NCBI GenBank assembly: GCA_900074885.1
Contig: FJUW01000048.1
Coordinates: forward strand, 486,073-550,072
Direction: 5' to 3'
Source of the DNA: Rhynchosporium graminicola
Lineage: Eukaryota; Ascomycota; Leotiomycetes; Helotiales; Ploettnerulaceae
Length of the DNA stretch: 64,000 bases
In this document: positions 11,117 through 21,088 of the stretch, piece by piece
Layout: each line of letters begins with the position of its first letter
Position numbering within the stretch: the stretch's first letter is position 1
Made by a program: the position numbers and the translations under genes
The notes under the pieces: generated by a model
Database searches by the model: none
Told to the model about the DNA's origin: nothing
Seen by the model: only the letters and a program-made list of their open reading frames with translations

Positions 11117-12507
11117 ATGATATTGAGGAGGCTACCAAGAAGCAGGGCTTGCAAGAGGTTATTCAGCAGTACGTCTACGAGAAGGGAGATACTGGACGTC
11201 GAATGTCTGCCAGATAGGATTATACCTAGATACCAGGGTACGTTTTTTAGATCTTGCCACAGCTTCACTGACGTTGAATATCCTAGAGTCGAAGACAAGT
11301 GACCTTCTGTCTCTGATATGGCCCTCACCTCCTCGGAACATCCTCATTGTAAAGAAGCAGAGGTCACCGGAAGTGACCGAATGCTCGCTGGAATACGCAA
11401 AGTCAGTTCCTCTCCCTACTCACAAAAGTCAATTGCATTATCTAATTGTTGCCCAGGCACATCCACTCCAACTACTCCAACGTGTCCTTCATATTCGAAC
11501 CAGCAGTCGCAGCGCAGATCCACAAACAAATCTCTTTCCCCATTCATACCACCAGTATGGCCGGGGATCTTGCCGCAAAAGTCGACATAACGACAACTCT
11601 TGGGGGAGATGGCACGATCCTGCACGCTTCCTCCTTATTCAGCACCGAACGCCATGTTCCCCCGATTCTCTCCTTCAGCATGGGCACCTTAGGTTTCCTT
11701 GGAGAGTGGAAATTCTCGGAGTACAAGAGAGCGTTTAGGGAGGTGTATATGTCTGGTGCAGGCGCTGGATCGCCTCTTCTTCAAGACCAGAAACATCCAC
11801 ATCTAGAAACTGGAGGGAATGAGAGTGGAACGGGTGACGTAGTGACAGGCTGGTCAAGTATACGAGGGAAGTCTATGGGCCCTTCACGGACTTCGAAAAT
11901 CCTGCTTCGTAACCGCTTGAAAGTCGGAGTCTTCGATGCCAGCGGGAATAGGGTAACCCGAGATCTCACTACCACTAGTGCACTAGGCGACATTCATGCC
12001 ATGAACGAAGTTATCATTCACCGAGGCAAGGAAGCACATCTAGCAATTATCGAAGTTTTTGTTGGTGGGAGGTTTTTGACGGAAGCGGTTGCAGATGGGA
12101 TGATTATATCTACGCCTACCGGGAGCACGGCGTATAGCTTGAGTTCTGGTGGCAGTATAATACATCCGCTTGTTAGTAGTTTGATGTTAACGCCTATCTG
12201 CCCTCGAAGTCTATCCTTCCGGCCTCTAGTGCTTCCAGCCAACACCCCGATCACGCTGCGTCTGAGTGAGAAGAATAGAGGAAGAGAGTTGGAAGTTAGT
12301 ATTGATGGGCAGAGGAGGAGTGTAGGTGTTGGTGTTGGGATGGAAGTAAGAGTCAATGGAGAGAACATTTTGAAAGGGAAAGAGTGGGTGGGCGGTGTAC
12401 CGTGTATAATGCGCGGGACGAAAAGTGGGAATGATGAGGATGATGGGTGGGTTGGAGGTTTGAATGGCTTGTTGAAGTTCAATTATCCATTTGGGGGTGA
12501 TGAGTAG
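11117..12507 (+). CDS. POS5: NAD(H) kinase, probably mitochondrial (POS5 type)
   Basis: The enzyme phosphorylates NAD(H) with ATP to make NADP(H), in yeast the mitochondrial NADPH source. Exons are 11117-11237, 11287-11401 and 11457-12507 (428 residues). Introns of 49 and 55 bp have GTACGT and GTCAGT donors, and both phases close exactly. The first about 25 residues (ILRRLPRSRACKRLFSSTST) are rich in Arg, Leu and Ser without acidic residues, a typical mitochondrial presequence. The kinase core shows TLGGDGTILHAS (GGDG at about 128-131), the MNEVIIHRG block and the signature STPTGSTAYSLSSGGS. A 40-residue low-complexity insert follows TLGFLGEWKF. The C-terminal part has the usual beta-rich domain (VSIDGQ...). 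The start is fixed by the presequence and by YQESKTSDLLSLIWP across the first junction. I am sure of the family and moderately sure of the location. Confidence 0.92.
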
Positions 12508-13320
12508 GAGGGAGATATACCCATGATTTTGGAAAGAATACGAAGAATGTTAACGTACTGCTTCCCACTAAATCTTCGGCGGCATGTCTCAAGCCTCGAA
12601 CTCGATTCTTGATACTTTCGGCACCCCTCGATACTTGTATAACCTTCATCGCAAGGGCCTCTCTACAGAGCTATCATGCTCACGGATTCCACTGAAGCAA
12701 CTCCTTAGCAAGCTCCTCTTTAGTGACTTAGAGAGTGCCGTCGTTCGCCAACTCGACGAATCAGGTCATGGTGGCTGGAAGATTTGGCTGTTATCCATAG
12801 TAATTCCAAAGTGCTATCAGGTAATGTTACGAAGCCATTCCACAAAATCTGGCCTACGAAGAGCATCAAGTATCTATCAAGTTCTAAAATGGGACAGGAC
12901 ACATGCTGGCATCATTATTTTTTTCAGTCCTGAATGGATTACTGTAGCCTCGAACTGTGGTCGTTAGGATACAGAATATTTGACAAGACAACTTAGGCTA
13001 GAGATAGTAGTGTCAGGTCACAGAATGCTTATACAGTATGATATTACTTGAAGTTGGAAGGATTCAATATCGGACACGTGTTTAGTAAGCCTTGAATAAC
13101 TCATAATGTATTTATGGTACCAGAAAGTCAAAGAATCTTGTTTTGGTTGCCTTGTCTTTAATTTCATCGAAGGCCTCGATTCCTTGTCTAGATTTCTATA
13201 GACACAAGTAACAGCACTCAGGAAATTACTATCTCTGTCAAGCCCGATCGACGATCTCTCGCTTCTCAAGTACCAATGTCCTCAAGACAGTAAGTAAATG
13301 ACCTCCAGAATCTCCCCCAT
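12508..13320. other. Intergenic region with one doubtful frame
   Basis: This 813-bp spacer follows the NAD kinase. A plus-strand ATG frame at 12584-12967 (127 codons) has no recognisable motif and overlaps the place where the NAD kinase 3' UTR should be. I do not treat it as a gene. No repeats or other structure stand out. Confidence 0.5.
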
Positions 13321-13788
13321 CTAGCACTCAAAATCTACAACACAAACCCACCCCCCAAGATCCCGATCCAACTCACATGTCTCCCCATCATTCCCGAATT
13401 CCTTCCCTGCATACGTGACTTCCGGCGTCATGATCCCCTGCATACCCTCCGGCCTGACGGTAACACAATTCTTCCAATTTTTGTTCGTCAGGGAAGTCAA
13501 CACTTTCGCTTTCTTGCTTTAAGATTGAGAACGTGCGGATCCGATGAGCGTGCATGTGGGTGAGTAGATGTCCATGTCTACAATGGTGCCAGTGGTGGTG
13601 CCATGTGCGAGGGTCAGCACTCTGCATGTTTTTTTAGCTGGAGAAAGGGCGGAGCAGTATCGTGCTGCTACTTCGTTGGGTCTGGAAAGTGGGGGACCGG
13701 TGGGTTCTTGGGATGTTGGTAGGGTGGAGATGAGGGTGAAGAGAGAGAGGATGGTGATAAGTAGGAGTAATACTTTGGGTTGCTGCAT
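13321..13788 (-). pseudogene. Small cysteine-containing secreted protein gene with one in-frame stop
   Basis: An ATG at 13788 opens a frame that would run 155 codons to TAG at 13321-13323, but codon 90 is TAA (13521-13519). Both sides of the stop are in the same frame and look like one protein. Residues 1-22 form a clear signal peptide (KVLLLLITILSLFTLIS, then a polar region). Seven cysteines follow in the mature part, three before and four after the stop. No intron with usual ends removes the stop in phase. The TAA sits where CAA would be, a CpA-to-TpA change of the RIP type, so a recently broken secreted protein is plausible; a sequencing error or stop read-through are alternatives. I recognise no domain and claim no function. 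Confidence 0.55.
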
Positions 13789-14767
13789 TTCGGCAGGTTA
13801 CCATTTGCTGTTAGTGGAGGAACGTTGTGGTTCTTGCTATTTTTTACCTTTCGGACTTGGAAATGGGAGGAACCTGACGAGCTTAAATGAGCTGGTTCGT
13901 TACAAGAAATGGTGACTTGGAATTGAGAAACAAGACTCAATGAGGGAACTTTAATTTATACTCCGCCTCAAGACAGTCATTACAGTTTGATATCACTTCG
14001 CTAGGAGCGAGTTTTCGTGAATGAGAACAAGCCTGTGATAGTGATTGGGTACAATATCTAAGTTGAGCCACGAACAAAGGTCTGGGAGTTAAGCAACAAT
14101 GGCTTATAGTGAAGAATAAGTAACCTTCATAGTGCTATTGTGGCTTTGTTCTATGCGACTCCTTTGTAAAGCCCAGTGACTGATCATTCCCTTTGTTGTC
14201 ATTTGATAAGCTTGTTGTTAACTAGAAGATTAAGCGAGCTCGGTCCCCTTGGTTTTCACAGCAGCGATCAGCTCAAACCTTCTTCAAGATTATCGCCTTA
14301 GTGATGTCACTTGGAGTTTTGGTGATATCGGTTACCCACTCTAATGATGTTCCAGGATAATTTCGTGGCTTCTGAAACGAGTCACGACCTCAAAATTTAG
14401 CCTTGCTTATCTTCTCTTCGGCAGGAGTAAGGTCAGAATCATGTAATAACTTACTGTTATTTAGCAAGGCTATAGAATTAGGTAGCGAATCGCACATGTT
14501 TCATGTAGTTGCCTCGCCGAGAACATAATATCGTAGCCTTAGAATACTTACAATCTCCTGCTTAATCCCTGAACTTCAACAAACTTGAAATCGCATTCTT
14601 GACCAACATCTTTCCTCCGCAAATATTACAAATTTAGCTAGGAACATCATGAAATAGCTCCACTCTTCTCTATTCACCGATACAGCACAACCTACCATCA
14701 ATACCCAACGCAAGATCTCTATATAGCGAACCCAGGATGGATCCGGTGCGCTCATGTTGATTGAGCT
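13789..14767. other. Intergenic region
   Basis: About 980 bp of unremarkable composition lie between the small secreted-protein gene and the next open frame. Frames seen here are short and antisense to the secreted-protein promoter. I see no repeat or RNA gene. Confidence 0.5.
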
Positions 14768-15240
14768 TTATAAGCATGCAAAGTCTGCGTAGATCATCGA
14801 CGAGTCGAATGCAGTGTATGGAGAATAGAATGCGCGTTTGTAGACCATTGCTGTGTGGTGACCGGTCTCGAAGACGTGCATTTCTTCTATGTTCTGTACC
14901 GTATTCTGGAATTTTGACGCCACTCCTGCAGATAAATCTTGGCTGAAGGTTGATAATAATGTCCTGTAAATTTTTTGGGGAATCTGAAAGTGGTGTTGAG
15001 ATGACGTGGTTTCCAAAGCTTGACGTGTAAGGGCCCACGTGGAATTTAAGATATGTTGAATGTCTTCACGCCGCCAATTACAGTCGATTTGACTGAAGTC
15101 ACCGTTTCTGTGAAGAGGAGAGCCAATGAATGTTTCATCTTCGAGGTTTCTGGGAAAGTGGCAAATAAGGTTGTGATGTGAAAGTGCTCGTGACACAAGG
15201 CTGTCTTGCGCAAGAAATAGCAATGATATAGTCGAACCTT
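14768..15240 (-). CDS. Hypothetical open frame, possibly an internal exon or gene remnant
   Basis: A minus-strand frame of at least 151 codons ends at TAG 14768-14770. It has no ATG near its 5' end before an upstream in-frame TGA, so if it is real it starts in an earlier exon or is a remnant. The composition is protein-like (HVFETGHHTAMVYKRAFYSP, ending MIYADFACL), with His, Cys and aromatic residues. There is no signal peptide, membrane span or family I recognise. A second frame at 14670-15038 overlaps it. Confidence 0.25.
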
Positions 15241-16011
15241 GATATATAAGTCAGCTCAAGTGTACATGTCTTTAAGTTATAATTCACCCCTTCTCACATG
15301 ATAAGCTTCGTTGACATCTACTGCTGCTGTTGAAGTGAAGATATTCCACCTTTCATTTTGATAATACTCTCCAACCCATCCATATGATCCGATAAATCTA
15401 GAGAAGATCCATCACCGTTCTACCCAGTTCATCAGCTGCATCACTGTTTCTCTAAGGATCCTAACATAACGGACCTCTCACATCCTTAGCGTCATAATTG
15501 CGCCCATAGTGCCCTCACTCGTACTCGCACCTGGTGACCCTAGCTGTCGTTGGATCCAAGCTATCGTCTCTACACGATACTTGAAGCATTATGGCGTATG
15601 ACTGATCCAGGACAGAACATCGCCTCCGAGTAAAGGGCCTTTTATAGCTACTCTATCTGGGTCATCGGCATCTGCCATCCCGATAGACTGTCTTGGAAAT
15701 ACGCGATATGAGGATAAAGACCGGACTGTTTGAAGGCAAAGTTGATGGAAAGTTTTCTCTTACCACGTCACTTCTACAATGAACTATAGCTTTGGGCTGA
15801 TGGATCCTTGACGGATGTAATTTGGAGTCTGTCTGGTAAATCAACATATGCTCGACGTCTGCCTTTCCGGAAATGAGATACTATTATTAGATATCTGATA
15901 GATACGATCCTCGATATCGGGTAACGCCCAAAAATTATAAGGAAGAGTAAAAGAAGGTGGAACAATATATCGAAATTGAAGGTATTCAGATTCATCACGT
16001 GTATTCTCAAA
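15241..16011. other. Intergenic region upstream of the DUF89/ARMT1-like gene
   Basis: About 770 bp with no supported gene. It should contain the promoter of the DUF89-family gene that starts at about 16012. Short minus-strand frames near 15662-16023 are not protein-like. Confidence 0.5.
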
Positions 16012-17783
16012 ATGCCAAGTCATACCCCTCCAACCCCTCTATTAGCAACAACAGTTCGACGTCACGTCTACGTGCCCTTGTCAATTCGTTCTATTCTACC
16101 ATTCAGGAGAGGCTCACGATGGAGTATGATACCAAGACCCGTAAGACCCCAAATGCCATGCGAATTAGAGCTGATTTGGACATCCAGCTCTATTCTCAAC
16201 CTCCGACAAAACCTCTTTCGCATACATCTCAGCGAGAGACAGATGGCCGGTGATACTTGTAAGGGAGGCAATAACGAAACCGAACGAAGCTGACAGGAGA
16301 AGACTGGTGGAATTGACGACGTACACAAAGCTGTTTCCGAAACCACAGACGATGCCAAACGAATAGAAGGAAAGCAGATAGTGGAGGAGCTGGCAAAACT
16401 CAAATACGAACTGCAGCATGATCGAAAGATAACGTAAGGGTGCAAGAAGAATCTCAAGTTCGGCGCTGATATGTTTAGTCCACTCGCAGAGGATGGCCAG
16501 TCAGATGTTAAGTGTTACAATAAGGAATTGGAGCAGCTTGGAAACCCATCTTGGTTCAATGCCCCATGGCTATTCGCGGAATGCTATCTTTACAGGTCAG
16601 TTCATTGAAATTCTCGAGAATATCGATTGACCAAACGCAGACGTATAGCGACGTCCTTTGCTCTCTCCACGTATTGGAAATCTTATGATATTTTCGCCGT
16701 CCAGAAGATGTCAACATTCCGCTCCTCGCGCCCAGCAGTCCTCGAACTCGCCGGCCGGTACCACGAACTTATCAACCAAATGAAGAAGAAAGACTACAAA
16801 TCAGAAGAAGAGAAAGCAACTGCGGAAAAAGTTCTGTTTATGGAGATGTGCGAGATCTGTCTTTGGGGAAACGCTACAGATCTGTCTCTCTTGACTTCTC
16901 TTACATACGAGGATATCCAGAAATTGCAAGGATCGGAGGCGAGGAAAGCATCGGAGAAGAACATCCTCATCAACGATCTGGAAGCCGCATACGATGTTCT
17001 TAAGAAAGCTCAAAAAGAAGGGAAATCTTTTCGACAAATCGATATTGTGCTGGATAACGCTGGGTTCGAATTATATGTGGATCTTATCCTCGCAGGGTTT
17101 CTCCTGTCCGCTGGACTCGCAACGAATGTTATCCTCCACCCAAAATCGATACCTTGGTTCGTTTCTGATGTTCTTCCTGGAGATTTCGCAGCTCTTCTTA
17201 ACGCGCTCGCAAGCCCGCAGTCATTCTACTCTACGCCCTCTGATGACGAGAAGAATGCTGGCAAGACACCTACGCCACTTACTCAAACCGAAATCGATGA
17301 ACTTTCCTTCTTATTCTCGGAATGGAGCAACTTTCATGCCGAGGGTCAGCTCATGTTACGTTCAAACAGGTTCTGGACAGAAGGAGGCAGTTTCTGGAGA
17401 TTACCTTCATCAGTCCCAGGATTACACCGGGATTTGAAGGAGAGCGAGTTGGTTATCTTCAAGGGTGATTTGAATTACAGAAAATTGACTGGCGATGTAT
17501 GATCCCTGCCTCTACTCAATGACTTTGTGGTACGATACTGACTTCATCACAGGCAATGTGGGAGCCAACTACCCCATTCACGCAAGCACTAGGCCCTCTT
17601 GGTCCAGGTTCTGGAGTCAATGTCCTCGCACTCCGCACATGTAAAGCAGACGTCGTTGTTGGGCTCAAGCAAGGTCAAGACGAGGACTTGAGAGCTATGG
17701 AGGGAGGCGGCGGTGATAGTGGTGCACGCAAGTGGGCTTGGAGTGGGAAGTGGGCTGTTGTTTCATTCTCTCCTGGCCGTTAA
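16012..17783 (+). CDS. DUF89 / ARMT1-like metal-dependent phosphatase (damage-control phosphatase family)
   Basis: DUF89 subfamily III proteins (human ARMT1, yeast YMR027W) are metal-dependent phosphatases acting on sugar phosphates and related metabolites; protein-glutamate methyltransferase activity has also been reported for ARMT1. My model has six exons: 16012-16060, 16188-16258, 16303-16433, 16479-16595, 16641-17496 and 17553-17783 (484 residues, phases closing). Introns are 127, 44, 45, 45 and 56 bp. The small introns 2-5 are supported by continuous family sequence across them (SFAYISARDRWPVILTGGID; LGNPSWFNAPWLFAECYLYR). Intron 1 is the weakest choice. Conserved active-site segments are LDNAGFELYVDL (D-N at about 261-262) and FKGDLNYRKLTGD (about 396-408). 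The C-terminal exon begins AMWEPTTPF and ends shortly after WAVVSFSPG. A cytosolic location is expected, since no signal peptide is seen. The first about 25 residues are uncertain. Confidence 0.88.
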
Positions 17784-18294
17784 AAATGTTCCGTGACTGA
17801 TAAAAATGTACCTATATAGATCATAGATCAAGTCAATCAGAGGACAGATAATCACGGCAATCGCACCATCTCACATTGAGTAGTCAATTCGTATCATCGT
17901 ATGTCGATCTACACACACGACTCCATTATGAGTCGTTGTAGTTCAACGTTTTTATGATATATTTCCCACATCTCACAACTATATAAATACCTCTACGCAT
18001 GTCTACATATGAACTCATATCTACATCGCGTCTTTCGCGTACTTACGGGTCTCCCCGTCTTCCGTCACTATCCTCAAGCGCACTCATATTCTCCTTTAGA
18101 TTCACATTCCCATTGCAAATCGCGTTAACTGTGATGTTAGCAGGCGTCAATCTCCCCAAAACCGATCCACCCATTTCCAAAAAAGGCTCTGCGCTCGCAT
18201 TCCTCGCTTCAAACCCTGGAGTCAAAGATGCTTGAGCAGCTGCCTCTAAGATGATGTATGCTGGTGGTCCTGATTCTGTATCTGACGCTTGTGA
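17784..18294. other. Intergenic region with an open minus-strand extension of the neighbouring gene
   Basis: On the minus strand, 18294-18043 stays open in the same frame as the last exon of the Pro/Gln-rich gene. It reads protein-like sequence (for example LTPANITVNAICNGNV) and ends with a GTAAGT that could be a splice donor. It is separated from that gene only by a TGA at 18297-18295. I list it as possible lost or read-through coding sequence. The rest is short AT-rich spacer with the 3' UTR of the DUF89 gene. Confidence 0.4.
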
Positions 18295-19145
18295 TCAGGA
18301 AAGTGTCGAAGCCCCTGTATGGGCAACGAGAGAGGGAGTAGGAGCGCCTCTGTCTAAAGAAGCGATATGATCAAAAGACGGAGGAAGAGTTAGAGCTGGA
18401 GTATGAGCAGGAGATATGTCATCAGCGAATCAAATACGCGGCTCAGGATCTGCACTAGGAGCAGGTACGTTCCCCAATCCCGAGCCATCACCACCACGAC
18501 CATTCCGAGCAATGAAACTAGCGTCTCCTTCCTGGACAAAGTTAGATGCCACTCAAGGCAGAAAATCCACAAGGAAATCATTACATTACCAGTCGGTTGT
18601 GGTCCTGGCGGCGGTGGACCTGGATCCAACCCATGGACTTGGCTCCATCCTTGATCGACTGGAATGTTCGCTGGTCTTACAGATGCTACTGGAGAAGGGG
18701 TCCCGTAATGTACGATATCGTGCCACCTCCCACCAACCAGCTCCTGTCTTGTTTCCCGTGGGACTGTGGATGAGACGGGTAAGGGTGTTCCGTAGGAGCC
18801 TGAGCCGGGTGTCTGTTGGTAGGGTTCAGGCTGAACTTGTTGATAGATGACTTGAGGTACTATTGGGTAGAATACCTGGGGTGGTGCTTGGTGGATGACC
18901 TGTGGAGGCGGTTGGGTGATGAGCCGGACTGGTTGTACTGGTTGAATAGCTGTCGTGGCGACTGTGTATGGGTAGACCGTGGGTTGGTTCAAACGGACCG
19001 AACATGAAGGGCAGACAACTGGGAGGTGTATCTTCGGTTTGTTGACAGAGTGGAGGATGGACGGGAGCATAGAGAGACTGCAGAGCATGAGAGGAGTTTT
19101 GACCTTGTGTGTGCAGGTATGGTTGTATGTTGTTTTTTGGCACAT
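18295..19145 (-). CDS. Fungal Pro/Gln-rich protein with N-terminal Cys/His motif (hypothetical)
   Basis: The ATG at 19145 opens MCQKTTYNHTCTHKVKTPL, followed by cysteines ending in CPSC. This pattern (MC...C..H.....C...CxxC) is common at the start of small uncharacterised fungal proteins and may bind zinc; that is inference. From about residue 60 the protein is rich in Pro, Gln and Val (QPPPQVIHQAPPQVFYP), so probably disordered. Exon 1 is 19145-18585. A 53-bp intron (GTAATG...CCAG, 18584-18532) leads into a second protein-like exon from 18531. That exon meets TGA at 18432-18430, which a 42-bp in-phase intron (18437-18396, GTATTT...CCAG) would remove, giving 251 residues ending at TGA 18297-18295. 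Open frame of similar quality continues beyond that stop. Without the introns the frame ends at 18390. The function is unknown. Confidence 0.6.
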
Positions 19146-20261
19146 CTTGCCCTTGATTATTGTTTTTGGCAGGCTAAGTTGGCGTTGATCTGGGCGGTAG
19201 CTGGTACTGAATCCTGCTGAGCAAGATTATATTGATTCGCGCCCCAGTGGTCTTCGGGTTACAGAACTTCTATCAAGCTAAATTTCTGGCAAGTACAGAG
19301 TCTGAGTGACAATGCTGATCTAGGGATTTCTGGAATTGCGTCTTGGGAATGCAAGCTGGCAGTGAACTGATCAGATCCACATCCTCGGACGGGTTGTACG
19401 TAGTTATATAGACTCCTCCAAATACCTCGTGAATCACGAAGACAAGATCCGTTGATTCAGTAAGGTACCGAAGTCAGCAAGTCAGTCATTGGCAGATCTC
19501 AGAGCTGTGTTAGCAAAACAATGCTATCTCAAGGTCGTGGTGGTTCTCAGATTTTTAATCTGGCCGGCAGTATCAAGGCAAACTATGGAAAGAAAAGTAC
19601 GCTTGTTCATTCCTCATCAATCTAGTAGCTACTGCTGCGATGTTGGTCTCATTCTTATTTACTTGCATGAACTATACAATTTTATGAGCTGTATGTACAG
19701 CACTATCGGAATGAAGATTCTAAATCTCTTTCCACTCAGCTCAGTTCATCACGGCCAGCTTGTCCACTGTCCAGGTCCTGCATACCCGAGCATAACACAC
19801 ACAAATCTAAGATGTTACTCGTGCTGGATTCTTGATCGATCCCCCAGCAGGATCATTGCAGCTAGAAGCGTACGGTGTCTGTTCTTTATACCTGATGAGG
19901 GCTACCCGATGGCAGATTCAGCCATGAGAGAAGCCAACGCTTTCAATTTGAAATGCACACGCTTAAAAATCTGTAATGCCGCTGTAGAGCTCGAATTGGG
20001 TTGGAGTAATCGCAAATACTAGTGGCTCACTTCTGTCAGAAATTGGTATGGATACAGCTGTACTTAGAACTACTGTTACTTGGCGTACACTGTATACTTG
20101 GCATACCATACCAAGTGCAGAGTTTTCCGGCCATCTGTCTAGTACTACACATCAATATAATTCTATCAACTTCACCCTACGACACTTACCAGCCCTTATC
20201 GAACCACTAGCTTAGCCTGGTCCTTGGCTTGTTGCGCGAGTCAGATACATGAGGAATCGAT
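19146..20261. other. Intergenic region
   Basis: About 1.1 kb upstream of the Pro/Gln-rich gene. A plus-strand frame at 19489-20022 (177 codons) begins with ATG, but its composition is not convincing and it has no recognisable motif. I do not call it a gene. Composition is still that of the gene space. Confidence 0.5.
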
Positions 20262-20402
20262 TGAAAGGTCATGAGGCAGCAAGGCACTCTTAGGCACACG
20301 CGCCTACGGCCATGCTACTAGGCTCAATTAAGATTAGGTTTATCTCGTAGGCGTACAGTCCGTATACGGAGCATGTCTTATGGCCTTGTGACCTTTTAAT
20401 CT
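20262..20402. repeat. Imperfect inverted repeat, possible degenerate MITE
   Basis: The left end reads ATTGAAAGGTCATGAGGC and the right end, read on the other strand, ATTAAAAGGTCACAAGGC, an imperfect terminal inverted repeat of about 18 bp around a 105-bp centre. The centre itself holds GTAGGCG / CGCCTAC-like complementary words. The size and form fit a small non-autonomous DNA element or a cruciform-forming repeat. Flanking target duplications are not clear. Confidence 0.45.
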
Positions 20403-20436
20403 ATTCCAGATCCCCGGTGAAATGCAAATTCGAAGC

Positions 20437-20528
20437 TACTACCCCCTTGTTTAAACGTTAAAAATTCAGCTGTACGATGTACGCTGGTAAGGGCATAGGA
20501 TTTAACGTTTAAACCAGGGGGGATGGTA
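20437..20528. mobile_element. Small TIR element (MITE-like), copy 1
   Basis: A 92-bp element bounded by inverted repeats: left TACTACCCCCTTGTTTAAAC, right (reverse complement) TACCATCCCCCCTGGTTTAAAC, both running on into GTTAA. The centre contains TTCAGCTGTA. A second copy with the same ends and the same internal CAGCTGTA lies 145 bp downstream. TA at both outer ends suggests a TA target site. Confidence 0.7.
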
Positions 20529-20673
20529 CTTAGTAAGATCGAGACTGGGGTATGAAATATAATAAAGCGATTATGAAATACGATAGTACCTATAGAGATT
20601 CAAAGATTCATGAAAAAGAAGACCGACCGTATTAACTCCTGGGAAATACTTGGCGCTAGCGTGGAATTCCTGA

Positions 20674-20759
20674 TACTATCCCACCCCTGGTTTAAACTTC
20701 AAAAATGCAGCTGTAAAAATAGCGTAGGAATTAACGTTTGAACCAGGGGGGGGATAGTA
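20674..20759. mobile_element. Small TIR element (MITE-like), copy 2
   Basis: An 86-bp element with ends TACTATCCCACCCCTGGTTT and, on the other strand, TACTATCCCCCCCTGGTTC, matching copy 1 at 20437. Internal GCAGCTGTA is also shared. The perfect outer TACTATC/GATAGTA makes this the better preserved copy. No coding capacity; mobilisation would need a transposase elsewhere. Confidence 0.7.
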
Positions 20760-21086
20760 GAACGGGAAAGTTTTCATCACCACGTGTGAACTTTCGAGGA
20801 GAACGCAAGTTCGGTCTTCTCCGAAGATTAGTTGTATCTTTCATCCCACTCTAGACCCAAAAGAATATTTTCCCATGCTTCGAGTCAATTGATATCTTTT
20901 TCGTGCTCACCTTAGCAGGGAGCCTCAAGGTGGGATCCTGCTGGTGTGAACGTTCAGAAAATGAAGCTAAACTGCTACAATCAAGTATCTTTCAGGAGTT
21001 AATACGGTATTTGTTGCAGAGTAATTAGGGTCTCTGGAACGTTGACATTAGTGCCTGGATGCTTCGTTATTTTTTCTGTAGCCCTC
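20760..21086. other. Gene-space sequence up to the transposon block
   Basis: About 330 bp of normal composition with CpA and TpG present and no gene seen. It ends sharply at the TA target site of the first pogo-like element, which marks the boundary to the RIP-affected AT-rich block. Confidence 0.5.
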
Positions 21087-21088
21087 TA

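Noticed and set aside
12584..12967. 127-codon plus-strand ATG frame
   Set aside because: No motif, poor composition, and it lies where the NAD kinase 3' UTR should be.
19489..20022. 177-codon plus-strand frame
   Set aside because: No domain, signal peptide or intron support; amino-acid composition looks random.
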